Below, piece after piece: positions 48,509-58,771 of a stretch of 64,000 nt of DNA. The stretch lies in NCBI GenBank assembly GCA_020354665.1, contig CP070653.1:2485880-2549879 (forward strand). The letters run 5' to 3'. A program made the position numbers and the translations under genes. This DNA is from Burkholderiales bacterium. Lineage in GTDB: Bacteria > Pseudomonadota > Gammaproteobacteria > Burkholderiales > Burkholderiaceae_C. The notes beneath the pieces were generated by a model. It did not search any database. It saw nothing but the letters and a program-made list of their open reading frames with translations, and had not been told where the DNA came from. The stretch's first letter is position 1. The number at the start of each line of letters is the position of its first letter.

Positions 48509-51367
48509 ATGATGCAGCAGTACAGGTCGAACTCGTACCTGTTCGGGGGCAATGCTCCCTACGTCGAGGAACTCTACGAGGCCTACCTCGACAACCCCGG
48601 ATCGGTGCCGGAGAACTGGCGGGCCTACTTCGACGCACTGCAGAACGTGCCCGCCGTCGATGGCTCGGAGCGCCGTGACGTGGCTCACGCGCCGGTCGTC
48701 GAATCGTTCGCCCAGCGTGCCAAGGCCAACGCCTTCGCCGTCAGGACCACCGCCTCGGAGCTGGCGGTCGCGCGCAAACAGGTGCACGTGCAGTCCCTGA
48801 TCGCGGCATACCGGTTCCTGGGATCACGCTGGGCCGACCTCGATCCGCTGAAGCGCCAGGAGCGACCGCGGATCCCGGAACTCGAGCCGGCGTTCTACGA
48901 CCTGACCGAGTCCGACATGGACTTGACGTTCAGCGCGACGAACACCTATTTCACGACGGCCGAGGAGATGACCCTGCGGCAGATCCTGCAGGCGTTGCGC
49001 GACACCTACTGCGGCACCATCGGCGCGGAGTACATGCACATCACGGACCCGGCCGAGAAGCGCTGGTGGCAAGAACGCCTCGAGAGCGTGCGCAGCAAGC
49101 CGAGTTACTCGGTCGAAAAGAAGACTCACATCCTCGAGCGGATCACCGCGGCCGAGGGGCTCGAGCGCTATTTGCACACCAAGTACGTGGGCCAGAAGCG
49201 CTTCTCGCTGGAAGGCGGAGAAAGCTTCATCGCTGCGATGGACGAGTTGATCCAGCGCAGCGGCGAGAAAGGTGTGCAGGAGATCGTCATCGGCATGGCG
49301 CACCGCGGCCGGTTGAACGTGCTGGTCAACACGCTCGGCAAGATGCCCAAGGACCTGTTCGCCGAGTTCGACCATACCGCCCCCGAGCGGTTGCCATCGG
49401 GGGACGTGAAGTACCACCAGGGGTTCTCGAGCGACGTCCCGACGCCGTCGGGCCCTGTGCACCTGAGCCTGGCGTTCAACCCTTCGCACCTGGAGATCGT
49501 GAACCCGGTGGTCGAAGGGTCCGTCAAGGCCCGTCTCGACCGTCGTGGCGACAAGGCAGGCGACACGGTGCTGCCGGTGCTGGTACACGGTGACGCGGCA
49601 TTTGCCGGGCAGGGTGTCGTGATGGAGACGCTCGCGCTGGCGCAGACGCGCGGCTACTACACGGGGGGGACGGTCCACCTCGTCATCAACAATCAGATCG
49701 GATTCACGACCAGCGATCCCCGCGACAGCCGCTCGACGCTGTACTGCTCGGACGTGGTCAAGATGATCGAGGCGCCCGTGCTGCACGTGAATGGCGACGA
49801 CCCGGAGGCCGTCGCGTTCACCGCACAGCTGGCGCTCGACTACCGGCAGCAGTTCAAGAAGGACGTCGTGGTCGACATCATCTGCTTCCGCAAGCTGGGA
49901 CACAACGAACAGGACACGCCCAGCCTGACCCAGCCGCTGATGTACAAGAAGATCGCGCAGCACCCCGGCACCCGCAAGCTCTACGGCGACCGCCTCGTTG
50001 CGCAGGGGGTTCTGTCTGCCGAGGCACCCGATGAGATCGTCAAGGCGTTTCGCGCCGCGATGGACGCCGGCAGGCACTCGGTCGATCCGGTGCTGACGAA
50101 CTACAAGAGCAAGTACGCGGTCGACTGGGCGCCGTTTCTTGGCAAGAAGTGGACCGACGCCGCGGACACCGCGCTGCCGCTGGCCGAGATCAGGCGCCTA
50201 TCGGAGCGCATCACGACAATTCCGGGCAATTTCAAGCTGCACCCGCTGGTCGAGAAAGTCATCGCCGATCGCGCGGCGATGGGCCGTGGCGAGATCAACG
50301 TGGACTGGGGCATGGGCGAACACCTGGCGTTCGCATCGCTGGTGTCGAGCGGTTTCGGCGTGCGTCTGTCCGGAGAGGATTGCGGTCGCGGAACGTTCAC
50401 GCACCGTCATGCCGTGCTGCACGACCAGAACCGCGAGAAATGGGATACCGGCAGCTACATTCCGCTGCAGAACGTCGCCGAAAACCAGGCGCCATTCGTC
50501 GTCATCGACTCCATCCTGTCCGAAGAGGCGGTACTGGGATTCGAATACGGGTACGCCAGCGCCGAACCGAACACGCTGACGGTCTGGGAGGCGCAGTTCG
50601 GCGACTTCGCCAACTGCGCACAGGTCGTGATCGACCAGTTCCTCGCTTCCGGTGAAGTGAAATGGGGACGCGTCAACGGCCTGACGCTGATGCTTCCACA
50701 CGGGTACGAAGGCCAGGGTCCAGAACACAGCTCGGCGCGACTCGAGCGCTTCATGCAGCTGGCCGCGGACAACAACATGCAGATCGTGCAGCCGACCTCG
50801 GCCAGCCAGATCTTCCATCTGCTGCGCCGCCAGATGGTGCGTCAGTTCCGCAAGCCGCTGGTCATCATGACACCGAAGTCGCTGTTGCGCGCCAAGGATG
50901 CCTCGTCGCCGCTCTCGGAGTTCACGCGAGGCGAGTTACACACCGTGATCGGCCCGAGCCGCAAGGAGGTCGACAGCGACACGGTCAAGCGCGTCATCTG
51001 CTGCTCGGGCAAGGTCGCTTACGACCTCATCAGGCGGCGCGACGAGAAGAAGGCATGGGACGTAGCGATCCTGCGCGTCGAACAGCTCTATCCGTTCCCG
51101 CACAAGGCGTTCGCTGCCGAGATGAAGCGCTTTCCGAACGCCACCGAAGTGGTGTGGTGCCAGGACGAACCGCAGAATCAGGGGGCCTGGTTTTTCGTGC
51201 AGCACTACATCCACGAGAACATGCTCGACGAGCAGCGGCTCGGCTACGCGGGGCGCCCCGCTGCGGCGTCACCAGCGGTTGGCTATGCGCACCTGCACCT
51301 CGAGCAGCAGAAGGCGCTGCTCGACCAGGCGTTCGGCAAGATCAAGGGATTCGTGCTGACCAAGTGA
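48509..51367 (+). CDS. sucA: 2-oxoglutarate dehydrogenase E1 component
   Basis: 952 aa ThDP enzyme decarboxylating 2-oxoglutarate in the TCA cycle. Typical N-terminus SNSYLFGGNAPYVEELYEAYL, ThDP/Mg region HGDAAFAGQGVVMETL and VINNQIGFTTSDPRDSRST, and C-terminal transketolase half with LPHGYEGQGPEHSSARLERF. Start ATG 48509 (or 48512) lies 7 bases after AAGGTGA. First gene of sucA-sucB-pspC-lpdA-zapE. Confidence 0.97.
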   Translation: MMQQYRSNSYLFGGNAPYVEELYEAYLDNPGSVPENWRAYFDALQNVPAVDGSERRDVAHAPVVESFAQRAKANAFAVRTTASELAVARKQVHVQSLIAAYRFLGSRWADLDPLKRQERPRIPELEPAFYDLTESDMDLTFSATNTYFTTAEEMTLRQILQALRDTYCGTIGAEYMHITDPAEKRWWQERLESVRSKPSYSVEKKTHILERITAAEGLERYLHTKYVGQKRFSLEGGESFIAAMDELIQRSGEKGVQEIVIGMAHRGRLNVLVNTLGKMPKDLFAEFDHTAPERLPSGDVKYHQGFSSDVPTPSGPVHLSLAFNPSHLEIVNPVVEGSVKARLDRRGDKAGDTVLPVLVHGDAAFAGQGVVMETLALAQTRGYYTGGTVHLVINNQIGFTTSDPRDSRSTLYCSDVVKMIEAPVLHVNGDDPEAVAFTAQLALDYRQQFKKDVVVDIICFRKLGHNEQDTPSLTQPLMYKKIAQHPGTRKLYGDRLVAQGVLSAEAPDEIVKAFRAAMDAGRHSVDPVLTNYKSKYAVDWAPFLGKKWTDAADTALPLAEIRRLSERITTIPGNFKLHPLVEKVIADRAAMGRGEINVDWGMGEHLAFASLVSSGFGVRLSGEDCGRGTFTHRHAVLHDQNREKWDTGSYIPLQNVAENQAPFVVIDSILSEEAVLGFEYGYASAEPNTLTVWEAQFGDFANCAQVVIDQFLASGEVKWGRVNGLTLMLPHGYEGQGPEHSSARLERFMQLAADNNMQIVQPTSASQIFHLLRRQMVRQFRKPLVIMTPKSLLRAKDASSPLSEFTRGELHTVIGPSRKEVDSDTVKRVICCSGKVAYDLIRRRDEKKAWDVAILRVEQLYPFPHKAFAAEMKRFPNATEVVWCQDEPQNQGAWFFVQHYIHENMLDEQRLGYAGRPAAASPAVGYAHLHLEQQKALLDQAFGKIKGFVLTK

Positions 51368-51378
51368 GGCTGCCGCGG

Positions 51379-51406
51379 CGTTCGTCGGCGCTGCACGCCA
51401 CGAACG
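51379..51406 (+). repeat. Strong hairpin between sucA and sucB
   Basis: CGTTCGT (51379-51385) and ACGAACG (51400-51406), continued inside by GGCG/CGCC with one bulged C, loop CTGCA: 11 pairs. No T-run, so more likely an mRNA processing or stability element than a terminator. Confidence 0.5.
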
Positions 51407-51460
51407 CGGCACGGCCCGGTCGCCTGTGCGCGGCCGGTGCGACAAACAGAAAGACTGCAA

Positions 51461-52759
51461 ATGGCCATCGTTGAAGTCAAGGTTCCGCAACTCTCGGAAT
51501 CGGTCGCGGAAGCGACGTTACTGCAGTGGAAGAAGAAGCCCGGCGATGCCGTGGCCGTCGACGAGATCCTGGTCGAGATCGAGACCGACAAGGTGGTGCT
51601 CGAGGTTCCCGCGCCGAGCGCGGGGGTGTTCGCCGAGGCGGTCAAGGCCGACGGCAGCAGTGTGGTCGGTGACGAGGTGATTGCGCGCATCGACACAGCG
51701 GCATCGGCTAAGTCAGCAGCGCCAGCGACCGCAGAGCCGCCGAAGGCAGCGGCCGCTGAGGCGCCGGCACCGGCACAGGCACCTGTGCCTGCGCCTGTGC
51801 CCGGCGGTGGCGCGAAGGCTGGCCTGGCAATGCCCGCCGCAGCCAAGCTGCTCGCCGAGCAGGGCCTCAAGCCCGCTGACGTGGCGGGGACCGGTCGGGA
51901 CGGCCGCGTCACCAAGGGCGACGTCATCGCCGCGGTCGCCGCCGGCGCGAAACCAGTGCCCGCGCCTGCGCCAGCCGCCGCGCCGCCAGCGGTGAGCGCG
52001 CCGCTCGTGGCCACGCCATTGCCGCCGGTGCGCGCGCCCATCGCGGCCGATCTGGGCGACCGGCCCGAGCAGCGCGTGCCCATGTCGCGCCTGAGGGCAC
52101 GCGTGGCCGAGCGGCTGCTGCAGTCACAGGCGACCAATGCCATCCTGACCACGTTCAACGAGGTGAACATGGCGCCGGTGATGGAGATGCGCAAGAAGTT
52201 CCAGGAGAAGTTCGAAAAGGAGCACGGCGTCAAGCTGGGCTTCATGAGCTTCTTCGTGAAGGCCGCGGTGGCGGCGCTGAAGAGGTTCCAGGTGATCAAC
52301 GCCAGCGTTGACGGCAACGACATCGTCTACCACGGCTACTTCGACATCGGTATCGCGGTGGGCTCGCCGCGCGGGCTGGTGGTGCCGATCCTGCGCAATG
52401 CCGACCAGATGAGCTTCGCCGACATCGAGAAGAAGATCGCGGACTTCGGCGTCAAGGCCAGGGACGGCAAGTTGTCGATCGAAGAACTCACCGGCGGCAC
52501 GTTCTCGATCAGCAATGGCGGCGTGTTCGGCTCCATGCTGTCCACGCCAATCATCAATCCGCCGCAGAGCGCAATCCTGGGTGTCCACGCAACGAAGGAC
52601 CGCGCGGTGGTCGAGAACGGCCAGATCGTGATTCGACCGATGAATTACCTCGCGCTGAGCTATGACCACCGCATCATCGACGGGCGCGAGGCGGTGCTCG
52701 GGCTGGTGGCGATGAAGGAGGCGCTGGACGACCCGGCGCGCCTGCTGTTCGACATTTGA
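51461..52759 (+). CDS. sucB: 2-oxoglutarate dehydrogenase E2 (dihydrolipoyl succinyltransferase)
   Basis: 432 aa. One lipoyl domain with the lipoylated Lys44 in [11 protein letters not shown], an Ala/Pro linker, a peripheral subunit-binding domain (about 125-160, [19 protein letters not shown]), a second linker and the catalytic domain with [13 protein letters not shown] (His and Asp of the active site). Core of the complex with SucA and LpdA. Confidence 0.97.
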   Translation: MAIVEVKVPQLSESVAEATLLQWKKKPGDAVAVDEILVEIETDKVVLEVPAPSAGVFAEAVKADGSSVVGDEVIARIDTAASAKSAAPATAEPPKAAAAEAPAPAQAPVPAPVPGGGAKAGLAMPAAAKLLAEQGLKPADVAGTGRDGRVTKGDVIAAVAAGAKPVPAPAPAAAPPAVSAPLVATPLPPVRAPIAADLGDRPEQRVPMSRLRARVAERLLQSQATNAILTTFNEVNMAPVMEMRKKFQEKFEKEHGVKLGFMSFFVKAAVAALKRFQVINASVDGNDIVYHGYFDIGIAVGSPRGLVVPILRNADQMSFADIEKKIADFGVKARDGKLSIEELTGGTFSISNGGVFGSMLSTPIINPPQSAILGVHATKDRAVVENGQIVIRPMNYLALSYDHRIIDGREAVLGLVAMKEALDDPARLLFDI

Positions 52760-52775
52760 ACGACTGGAGGCCGCG

Positions 52776-53105
52776 ATGGCGCTGGCTGACGAACTGATCC
52801 GCCTGGAGCAACTGCATGCACGCGGTGCCCTCACGAGCGAAGAATTCGCGCGCGCCAAGGCACGCGTGCTGGAGAGCGGTCTTGCGGGTGGCGGCGGGGC
52901 CGGGCAGAGTCCGGCGGTGCAGGCCATCAACCGGTTGCGCCGCAGCCGAACCGACCGCTGGCTCGGCGGCGTGTGCGGCGGCATGGCGGCCGGCACCGGC
53001 ATCGATTCCTGGGCATGGCGGCTGATCATGGTGGTGCTGGCCCTGTTCGGCGGCGCCGGCGTGCTGCTCTACATACTGCTCTGGATCTTCGTGCCCAGCG
53101 AGTGA
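52776..53105 (+). CDS. Small PspC-domain membrane protein with SHOCT-like N-terminus
   Basis: 109 aa. N-terminal [22 protein letters not shown] resembles the SHOCT short helical motif; residues about 56-109 are a PspC domain ([20 protein letters not shown], then one or two helices [21 protein letters not shown]). PspC in enterobacteria takes part in membrane stress signalling. It is lodged between sucB (16 bases) and lpdA (22 bases), so it is made with the TCA complex; why is not known. Confidence 0.85.
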   Translation: MALADELIRLEQLHARGALTSEEFARAKARVLESGLAGGGGAGQSPAVQAINRLRRSRTDRWLGGVCGGMAAGTGIDSWAWRLIMVVLALFGGAGVLLYILLWIFVPSE

Positions 53106-53127
53106 AAACCGAGACTCTCAGAACTCC

Positions 53128-54555
53128 ATGTCCAAGAACTTCGACGTCATCGTGATCGGCGGCGGGCCGGGCGGGTATATCGCCGCGATCCGCGCAGGGC
53201 AGCTCGGTTTCAGCACGGCGTGCATCGACGAGTGGAAGGACAGCAAGGGCGGTCCCGCGCCGGGTGGCACGTGCACCAACGTTGGCTGCATTCCAAGCAA
53301 AGCGCTGCTGCAGTCGAGCGAGCACTTCGATCACGCGCGGCACCAGTTCGCCGCGCACGGCATCCAGGCGCAGGGGCTCGGCATCGATGTCGCGAAGATG
53401 CTCGACCGCAAAGACAGGATCGTCAGACAAAACAACGAGGGCATTCTGTACCTGTTCAAGAAGAACAAAGTGACGTTCTTCCACGGCCGCGGCTCGTTCG
53501 CGAAGGCGATTGACGGGGGCTACGAGATCAGGGTGGCGGGCGCGAGCGAGCAGACGATCACCGGCACGAACGTCATCGTTGCTACCGGCTCCACTGCGCG
53601 CGCACTGCCGGGCGTCGACTTCGACGAAAAGCTCGTGTTGAGCAACGACGGTGCGTTGCGCATGCCTACCGTACCGGACAAGCTCGGGGTGATCGGTTCG
53701 GGGGTGATCGGGCTCGAGATGGGCTCGGTCTGGCGCCGACTGGGATCCGACGTGACGGTGCTCGAGGCGCTACCCGCTTTCCTCGGTGCGGCCGACGAGC
53801 AGATCGCCAAGGAAGCCCTCAAGGCGTTTACGAAGCAGGGCCTGAAGATCGAGTTCGGCATCACGGTCGGTGCGGTCCAGGCGAGCCCTGAGGGGGTGCA
53901 GGTCGACTACACCGATGCCAAGGGTGGCGCGCGGACGCTCGCATTCGACAGGCTCATCGTCTCGATCGGGCGCGTGCCCAACACGACCGGACTGAATGCC
54001 GAGGCGGTGGGTCTGAGGCTCGACGAGCGCGGGGCGATCGCGGTCGATGATGAGTGCCGCACCAATCTGCCCGGCGTGTGGGCTGTCGGTGATGTGGTGC
54101 GCGGGCCGATGCTGGCGCACAAGGCCGAGGAGGAGGGCGTCGCGGTGGCCGAGCGCATTGCCGGCCAGCATCCCCACGTGGATTTCAACACCGTGCCGTG
54201 GGTGATCTACACGTCACCCGAGATCGCCTGGGTGGGCCAGACGGAGCAGCAGTTGAAGGCGGCCGGCCGGTCCTACCGCAGTGGCACGTTCCCGTTCCTG
54301 GCCAACGGTCGCGCACGGGCGCTCGGCGATACGACCGGGCTGGCCAAGGTGATCGCGGATGCGCAGACCGACGAGATTCTCGGCGTGCACATCGTGGGAC
54401 CCTTTGCGAGCGAACTGATCGCCGAGGCGGTCGTCGCGATGGAGTTCAAGGCGTCGGCCGAGGACATCGCGCGCATCTGTCACGCGCATCCCTCGTTGTC
54501 CGAGGCCACCAAGGAAGCCGCGCTGGCGGTCGACAAGCGTTCGCTTAATTTCTGA
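53128..54555 (+). CDS. lpdA: Dihydrolipoyl dehydrogenase (E3)
   Basis: 475 aa FAD flavoprotein. FAD motif [17 protein letters not shown], redox disulfide Cys49/Cys54 in [16 protein letters not shown]-binding [17 protein letters not shown], and the C-terminal [14 protein letters not shown] with the catalytic His-Glu pair. Regenerates lipoyl groups for the 2-oxoglutarate complex encoded upstream. Confidence 0.97.
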   Translation: MSKNFDVIVIGGGPGGYIAAIRAGQLGFSTACIDEWKDSKGGPAPGGTCTNVGCIPSKALLQSSEHFDHARHQFAAHGIQAQGLGIDVAKMLDRKDRIVRQNNEGILYLFKKNKVTFFHGRGSFAKAIDGGYEIRVAGASEQTITGTNVIVATGSTARALPGVDFDEKLVLSNDGALRMPTVPDKLGVIGSGVIGLEMGSVWRRLGSDVTVLEALPAFLGAADEQIAKEALKAFTKQGLKIEFGITVGAVQASPEGVQVDYTDAKGGARTLAFDRLIVSIGRVPNTTGLNAEAVGLRLDERGAIAVDDECRTNLPGVWAVGDVVRGPMLAHKAEEEGVAVAERIAGQHPHVDFNTVPWVIYTSPEIAWVGQTEQQLKAAGRSYRSGTFPFLANGRARALGDTTGLAKVIADAQTDEILGVHIVGPFASELIAEAVVAMEFKASAEDIARICHAHPSLSEATKEAALAVDKRSLNF

Positions 54556-54565
54556 GCAGACGCCG

Positions 54566-55663
54566 ATGGGCGTTCGTCGGCTTTACGAGGCGACGCTCGC
54601 CGAGCGCGGCTATTCGATCGATGATGCGCAGTTGCGCGCCATCGGCTCGCTCGAGCGCTGCGAGAACGAATGGGTGGACTACAAGTCGCGCCGGCGCAAT
54701 GCGGTGACCAAGCTGATCGTGCGACCGCCGATCCCGCGCGGGGTCTACATGCACGGCGGCGTCGGCCGGGGCAAGAGCTTCCTGATGGACTGTTTCTTCC
54801 AGTCCGTACCGCTGGTACGCAAGACGCGCCTGCACTTTCACGAGTTCATGCGCGAGGTTCACCGCGAACTGCAGGACCTCAAAGGAACGGTCGACCCGCT
54901 GCAGGAACTCGGCGCGCGGATTGCGCGGCGGCACCGGCTGATCTGTTTCGACGAGTTTCATGTCGCCGATGTCACTGACGCGATGATCCTGCACCGGCTG
55001 CTCGATGCGCTGTTCAACCGTCGCGTGAGCATCGTCACGACGTCGAACTTCCATCCCGACGCGCTCTACCCGAATGGCCTGCATCGCGAACGCATCCTGC
55101 CAGCGATCGACCTGCTGAAGGACCGGCTCGAGGTCATCAGCGCCGACGGTGGCGTCGACTACCGGCAGCGCACGATGAAACGACTGGCCCTTTATCACTG
55201 CCCGCTCGGACCGCAGGCCGATGCCTCGATGGCCGAGGCCTTCTGCCAGATCGCCGAGATGCGCGACGAGCCGCCGCTGCTGCAGATCGAGCATCGCGAG
55301 TTGCGGGCGCGTCGCAAGGCGGGCGGCGTCGTGTGGTTCGACTTCCGCGCGCTGTGCGGCGGACCGCGCTCGCATAACGACTACCTGGAACTGGCGGCTC
55401 GCTTTCACACGCTGCTGCTGTCAGACGTGCCGCGGATGACGCCGCGCACGGCCAGCGAAGCGCGCCGCTTCACTTGGCTCGTCGACGTGCTCTACGACCG
55501 CCGGGTCAAGCTGATCCTGTCAGCGGCGGTGCCCCCCGAGCAGCTGTACCTCGAAGGGCCGCTCGAGCACGAGTTTCCGCGCACGGCGTCGCGGCTGCAC
55601 GAGATGCAGACGGCTGACTATCTGGCACTCGAGCGGCGCGAGGTCGATACGGGCTTGACATGA
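54566..55663 (+). CDS. zapE: AFG1-like ATPase ZapE (cell division)
   Basis: 365 aa P-loop ATPase. Walker A GGVGRGKS (64-71), Walker B LICFDEFHVADV, TSNFHP and YPNGLHRERILPAI motifs of the AFG1/ZapE family. ZapE in E. coli destabilises the Z-ring at constriction under stress. Ten bases after lpdA, so co-transcribed with the odh genes. Confidence 0.93.
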   Translation: MGVRRLYEATLAERGYSIDDAQLRAIGSLERCENEWVDYKSRRRNAVTKLIVRPPIPRGVYMHGGVGRGKSFLMDCFFQSVPLVRKTRLHFHEFMREVHRELQDLKGTVDPLQELGARIARRHRLICFDEFHVADVTDAMILHRLLDALFNRRVSIVTTSNFHPDALYPNGLHRERILPAIDLLKDRLEVISADGGVDYRQRTMKRLALYHCPLGPQADASMAEAFCQIAEMRDEPPLLQIEHRELRARRKAGGVVWFDFRALCGGPRSHNDYLELAARFHTLLLSDVPRMTPRTASEARRFTWLVDVLYDRRVKLILSAAVPPEQLYLEGPLEHEFPRTASRLHEMQTADYLALERREVDTGLT

Positions 55664-55703
55664 TCGCGCCGCCGCACGCGCCGCGCACCGGGCTGGCTGG
55701 CGT

Positions 55704-56474
55704 TCAATGGCCGATCGGATCGACCCGTATCAGCGCGAGCGACAGGTTGTCGCCCCCGCCGCGCGCGCGCTGGCGCGCCTTGGTGACCAGCATCTCGCTG
55801 GCTTCGCGCGGCGCCAGCGCCTGCACGATCGCGCCGAGTTCCTTGTTGGAGAAGTAGTGCCACAGACCGTCACTGCAAGCCAGCACGCTGTCGCCGACCT
55901 CTAGCCGGTCGGTGTGGTGCAGCGTCAGTGGCGGATCCTGGTGAGTCCCGAGGCATCCTGTCAGCAGGTTCGACTGCGGGTGGCTGTGTGCCTCTTCCTC
56001 GGTGAGCTCGCCGTCTTCGACCAGGCGTTGAACGTACGAGTGATCGGTCGTGCGGCTCACCAGATCGCTGCCGCGGAAATGGTAGACGCGCGAGTCGCCC
56101 GCATGAATGATGTCGCACTCCCGGGTCGGGCTCAAGAGAAACGCGGCCACGGTGCTGTGGGGCTCTTCCTCGGCCGTGATCGCGGTCAGCTTGATCATGA
56201 GATGCGAATCGAGCACGAGCTGCTTGAGCAGCTGCGCGGGATCCTCGCGGTTCGGCACGAAGCGCTCGAAAAGTTGACGCGCGGTGAGAATCACCTGGTC
56301 GGCTGCCTTGCGGCCGCCGCTCTTGCCCCCCATGCCGTCGGCGACCACAGCCAGCGCACAGCCCGCGACACGCGGATGCGCGATGACTTCGACTTGATCC
56401 TGCTGGTATTGCCGATCACCCCGATGCTGGCCCGTCGCGGCCATGAGGCGATAGCTCTGCTGGGACGCGCTCAT
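55704..56474 (-). CDS. PP2C-family serine/threonine protein phosphatase
   Basis: 256 aa. Metal-binding motifs in order: QHRGDRQYQQDQ, VVADGMGGKSGGRKAA, IHAGDSRVYHFRG, LACSDGLWHYF and GGGDNLSLALIRV. Dephosphorylates Ser/Thr-phosphorylated proteins; no kinase gene is nearby. The ATG at 56474 has no Shine-Dalgarno; TATAGT is 8 bases before it, so translation may start on a leaderless mRNA. Convergent with zapE, divergent from the DUF465 gene. Confidence 0.92.
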   Translation of the reverse strand: MSASQQSYRLMAATGQHRGDRQYQQDQVEVIAHPRVAGCALAVVADGMGGKSGGRKAADQVILTARQLFERFVPNREDPAQLLKQLVLDSHLMIKLTAITAEEEPHSTVAAFLLSPTRECDIIHAGDSRVYHFRGSDLVSRTTDHSYVQRLVEDGELTEEEAHSHPQSNLLTGCLGTHQDPPLTLHHTDRLEVGDSVLACSDGLWHYFSNKELGAIVQALAPREASEMLVTKARQRARGGGDNLSLALIRVDPIGH

Positions 56475-56482
56475 GGGCGAAA

Positions 56483-56490
56483 ACTATAAT
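56483..56490. promoter_or_regulatory. Overlapping divergent -10 boxes
   Basis: Minus strand TATAGT (56488-56483) for the phosphatase and plus strand TATAAT (56485-56490) for DUF465-dinG share four bases. Polymerase can use only one at a time. Confidence 0.45.
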
Positions 56491-56547
56491 GTGAAATGTT
56501 GGCAGGTCATTGCCGCACCTGTGTCTTGCAGCACGAAAAGCGCCTCG

Positions 56548-56751
56548 ATGGATGAGAACCTTCACTCGCCGCAACGACGGTTGATCGAGTTGCGCATCGA
56601 GCATGCCGACTTGGACAGCCTGATCGACCGTGCGGTGCTCGAGCCGCAGACTGACGAGCTCGTGCTGCGCCGGCTCAAGAAGCGCCGACTGATGCTGCGT
56701 GACCAAATCGCAAGTCTGGAAGCGCAACTCGAACCCCCCGAGCCGGCGTGA
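56548..56751 (+). CDS. Small DUF465 (YdcH-like) protein
   Basis: 67 aa. Helical hairpin pattern of DUF465: HSPQRRLIELRIEHADLDSLID ... TDELVLRRLKKRRLMLRDQI. Function unknown; such proteins are small cytoplasmic coiled coils. ATG 56548 (MDENLHSPQ) chosen over an upstream in-frame ATG that overlaps the promoter. Its stop overlaps the dinG GTG start. Confidence 0.82.
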   Translation: MDENLHSPQRRLIELRIEHADLDSLIDRAVLEPQTDELVLRRLKKRRLMLRDQIASLEAQLEPPEPA

Positions 56752-58739
56752 CGCAGGCGCTCGCCAGCGCCGGGCAGCTGGAGTCGGCGGTCGCGCGAGC
56801 CTTTGCACCGGGGGGGGCGCTGGCGCGCGGCGACGCGCGCTACATGACACGCGAGGCGCAGCTCGCCATGGCCGTGGCGGTGGCGCGCAGCATCGCCGCG
56901 GCCGCGCCGCTGGTGGTCGAGGCCGGGACCGGGGTGGGCAAGACTTTCGCCTACCTGGTGCCCACACTGCTCTCCGGCCAGCGTGCGCTCGTCAGCACAG
57001 CGACGAAGAGCCTGCAGGACCAGTTGTTTCTCCGTGACCTGCCGCGCCTGCGCGATGCGCTCCAGGTGCCGGCTTCGATCGCCTTGCTCAAGGGACGCGC
57101 CAGCTACCTGTGCCTGCACCGACTCGAGCAGGCGAGGCAGTCCCCCGCACCGCACGACCGCTGGGCGCTGCGCGCGCTGGCGCGCCTCGAGCGCTGGGCG
57201 ACCGCGACGACGACCGGTGACCTGGCCGAGGTGGATGGCCTTGACGACCGCTCCCCGGTCATACCGCTCGTGACTTCGACGCGCGAGAACTGCCTCGGTA
57301 CCGAATGCGCCGAGCATCGCAACTGCCATGTCATGAAGGCACGCCGCGATGCGATGGCCGCCGACGTGGTCGTGATCAACCACCACCTGTTCTTCGCCGA
57401 CATGGCGTTGCGCGACACGGGCGTCGCCGAGCTGTTGCCGAGCGCGGCGATCGCGGTGTTCGATGAAGCGCAGCAGTTGACCGAAGCGGGAATGCAGTTT
57501 CTGGCGACGACGTTGTCGACCGGACAGTTGACCGAGCTGGCGCGCGACGTCCTGGCGCTGGGCCTGCAGCGCGCGCGCGGCCTAGCTGCCTGGGACGGGC
57601 TCGCCGCGGGCATCGAGCGCGCAGCGCGCGAGTTGCGTCTGCTGGTCGCGGGCACGGGCGACCGCCCGGGCGCGCCGCCGGGATCGCTGAAGCTGCGCTG
57701 GGACGAACGCGCAGGGCGTGCGTCATTCGCTGCCGGGCTCTCGGCTGTCGAAGCGGCCAGCGGTGCGGCCGCGCAGGCCCTCAAGAAGGTGCATGAGCTG
57801 GGGCCGGATTTCGACAAGCTCGCCGAACGCGCGCTGGCCACCGCGGCCCTCGCGGCATTGTTCGCCGATGACTCGCCGGCAGCCACGGTGCGCTGGATCG
57901 ACGTCGGCGCGCATCAAGTGCGACTCGTGCAATCGCCGCTGGACATTCGCGACGCGCTGTGCGAGCAGATGCACACGGCGCCCAAGGCCTGGATCTTCAC
58001 GTCGGCAACGCTCGGCGACGACGAGCGGCTCAGCTGGTTCACCGGGGCGACGGGGCTGGAAGACGCAACGATCGTGCGTGTCGGAAGCCCCTTCGATTAC
58101 CCGCGCCATGCACGACTGTACGTGCCGCGCGACTTTCCGAAGCCGGTGCAGCCAGAGCACTCGCGCGCGGTCGCCGAATTGGCGGCGCGTTGCGCCAGCC
58201 GGCTCGGCGGACGCACGTTCGTGCTGACGACCACGTTGCGCGCCCTGCCGCTGATCGGCGAAGTGCTGCGCGAGCGACTCGCGGCCGACGATATCGAGGT
58301 GCTGCTGCAGGGCCTGGCGCCCAAGCGCGCGCTGATGCAGCGATTTATCGCTGCGCCGCGCAAGGTGCTGGTCGGCTCGCAGAGCTTCTGGGAAGGCATC
58401 GACGTGGCGGGCGACGCCCTGCAGTGCGTGGTGATCGACAAGCTGCCGTTTCCGCCCCCGAACGATCCGCTGGTCGAGGCCCGCGTCAAGCTGCTGCAGT
58501 CACAGGGGCGCCTCCCCTTTGCCGATTACTTTGTTGCCGAGGCGGCGGTGGCGCTCAAGCAGGGCGCCGGCCGGCTGATTCGCAGCGAGAGCGATCGCGG
58601 CCTACTGGTCGTCTGCGATCCGCGCCTGCGCACGATGCCCTACGGTCGCCGGCTCCAGGCTGCGCTGCCGCCGATGACGCCGGTGGAGCGCGAGGAAGAG
58701 GCGTTGGACTGGTTGGCCGAACTGGCCGCCGATCACTGA
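56748..58739 (+). CDS. dinG: ATP-dependent DNA helicase, DinG/YoaA (XPD-like) family
   Basis: 663 aa superfamily 2 helicase. Walker A EAGTGVGKT (58-66), four Fe-S cluster cysteines Cys122, Cys182, Cys187 and Cys193, QGAGRLIRSESDRG as motif VI. The usual DEAH box reads DEAQ at 239-242 (GCG CAG), one base from CAC/CAT. Unwinds DNA at stalled forks and R-loops. GTG start overlaps the DUF465 stop. YoaA and DinG cannot be separated safely from sequence alone. Confidence 0.9.
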   Translation: MTQALASAGQLESAVARAFAPGGALARGDARYMTREAQLAMAVAVARSIAAAAPLVVEAGTGVGKTFAYLVPTLLSGQRALVSTATKSLQDQLFLRDLPRLRDALQVPASIALLKGRASYLCLHRLEQARQSPAPHDRWALRALARLERWATATTTGDLAEVDGLDDRSPVIPLVTSTRENCLGTECAEHRNCHVMKARRDAMAADVVVINHHLFFADMALRDTGVAELLPSAAIAVFDEAQQLTEAGMQFLATTLSTGQLTELARDVLALGLQRARGLAAWDGLAAGIERAARELRLLVAGTGDRPGAPPGSLKLRWDERAGRASFAAGLSAVEAASGAAAQALKKVHELGPDFDKLAERALATAALAALFADDSPAATVRWIDVGAHQVRLVQSPLDIRDALCEQMHTAPKAWIFTSATLGDDERLSWFTGATGLEDATIVRVGSPFDYPRHARLYVPRDFPKPVQPEHSRAVAELAARCASRLGGRTFVLTTTLRALPLIGEVLRERLAADDIEVLLQGLAPKRALMQRFIAAPRKVLVGSQSFWEGIDVAGDALQCVVIDKLPFPPPNDPLVEARVKLLQSQGRLPFADYFVAEAAVALKQGAGRLIRSESDRGLLVVCDPRLRTMPYGRRLQAALPPMTPVEREEEALDWLAELAADH

Positions 58740-58771
58740 CAGGCCCTTGAAAACGAGGATCGGCGTGCGCG

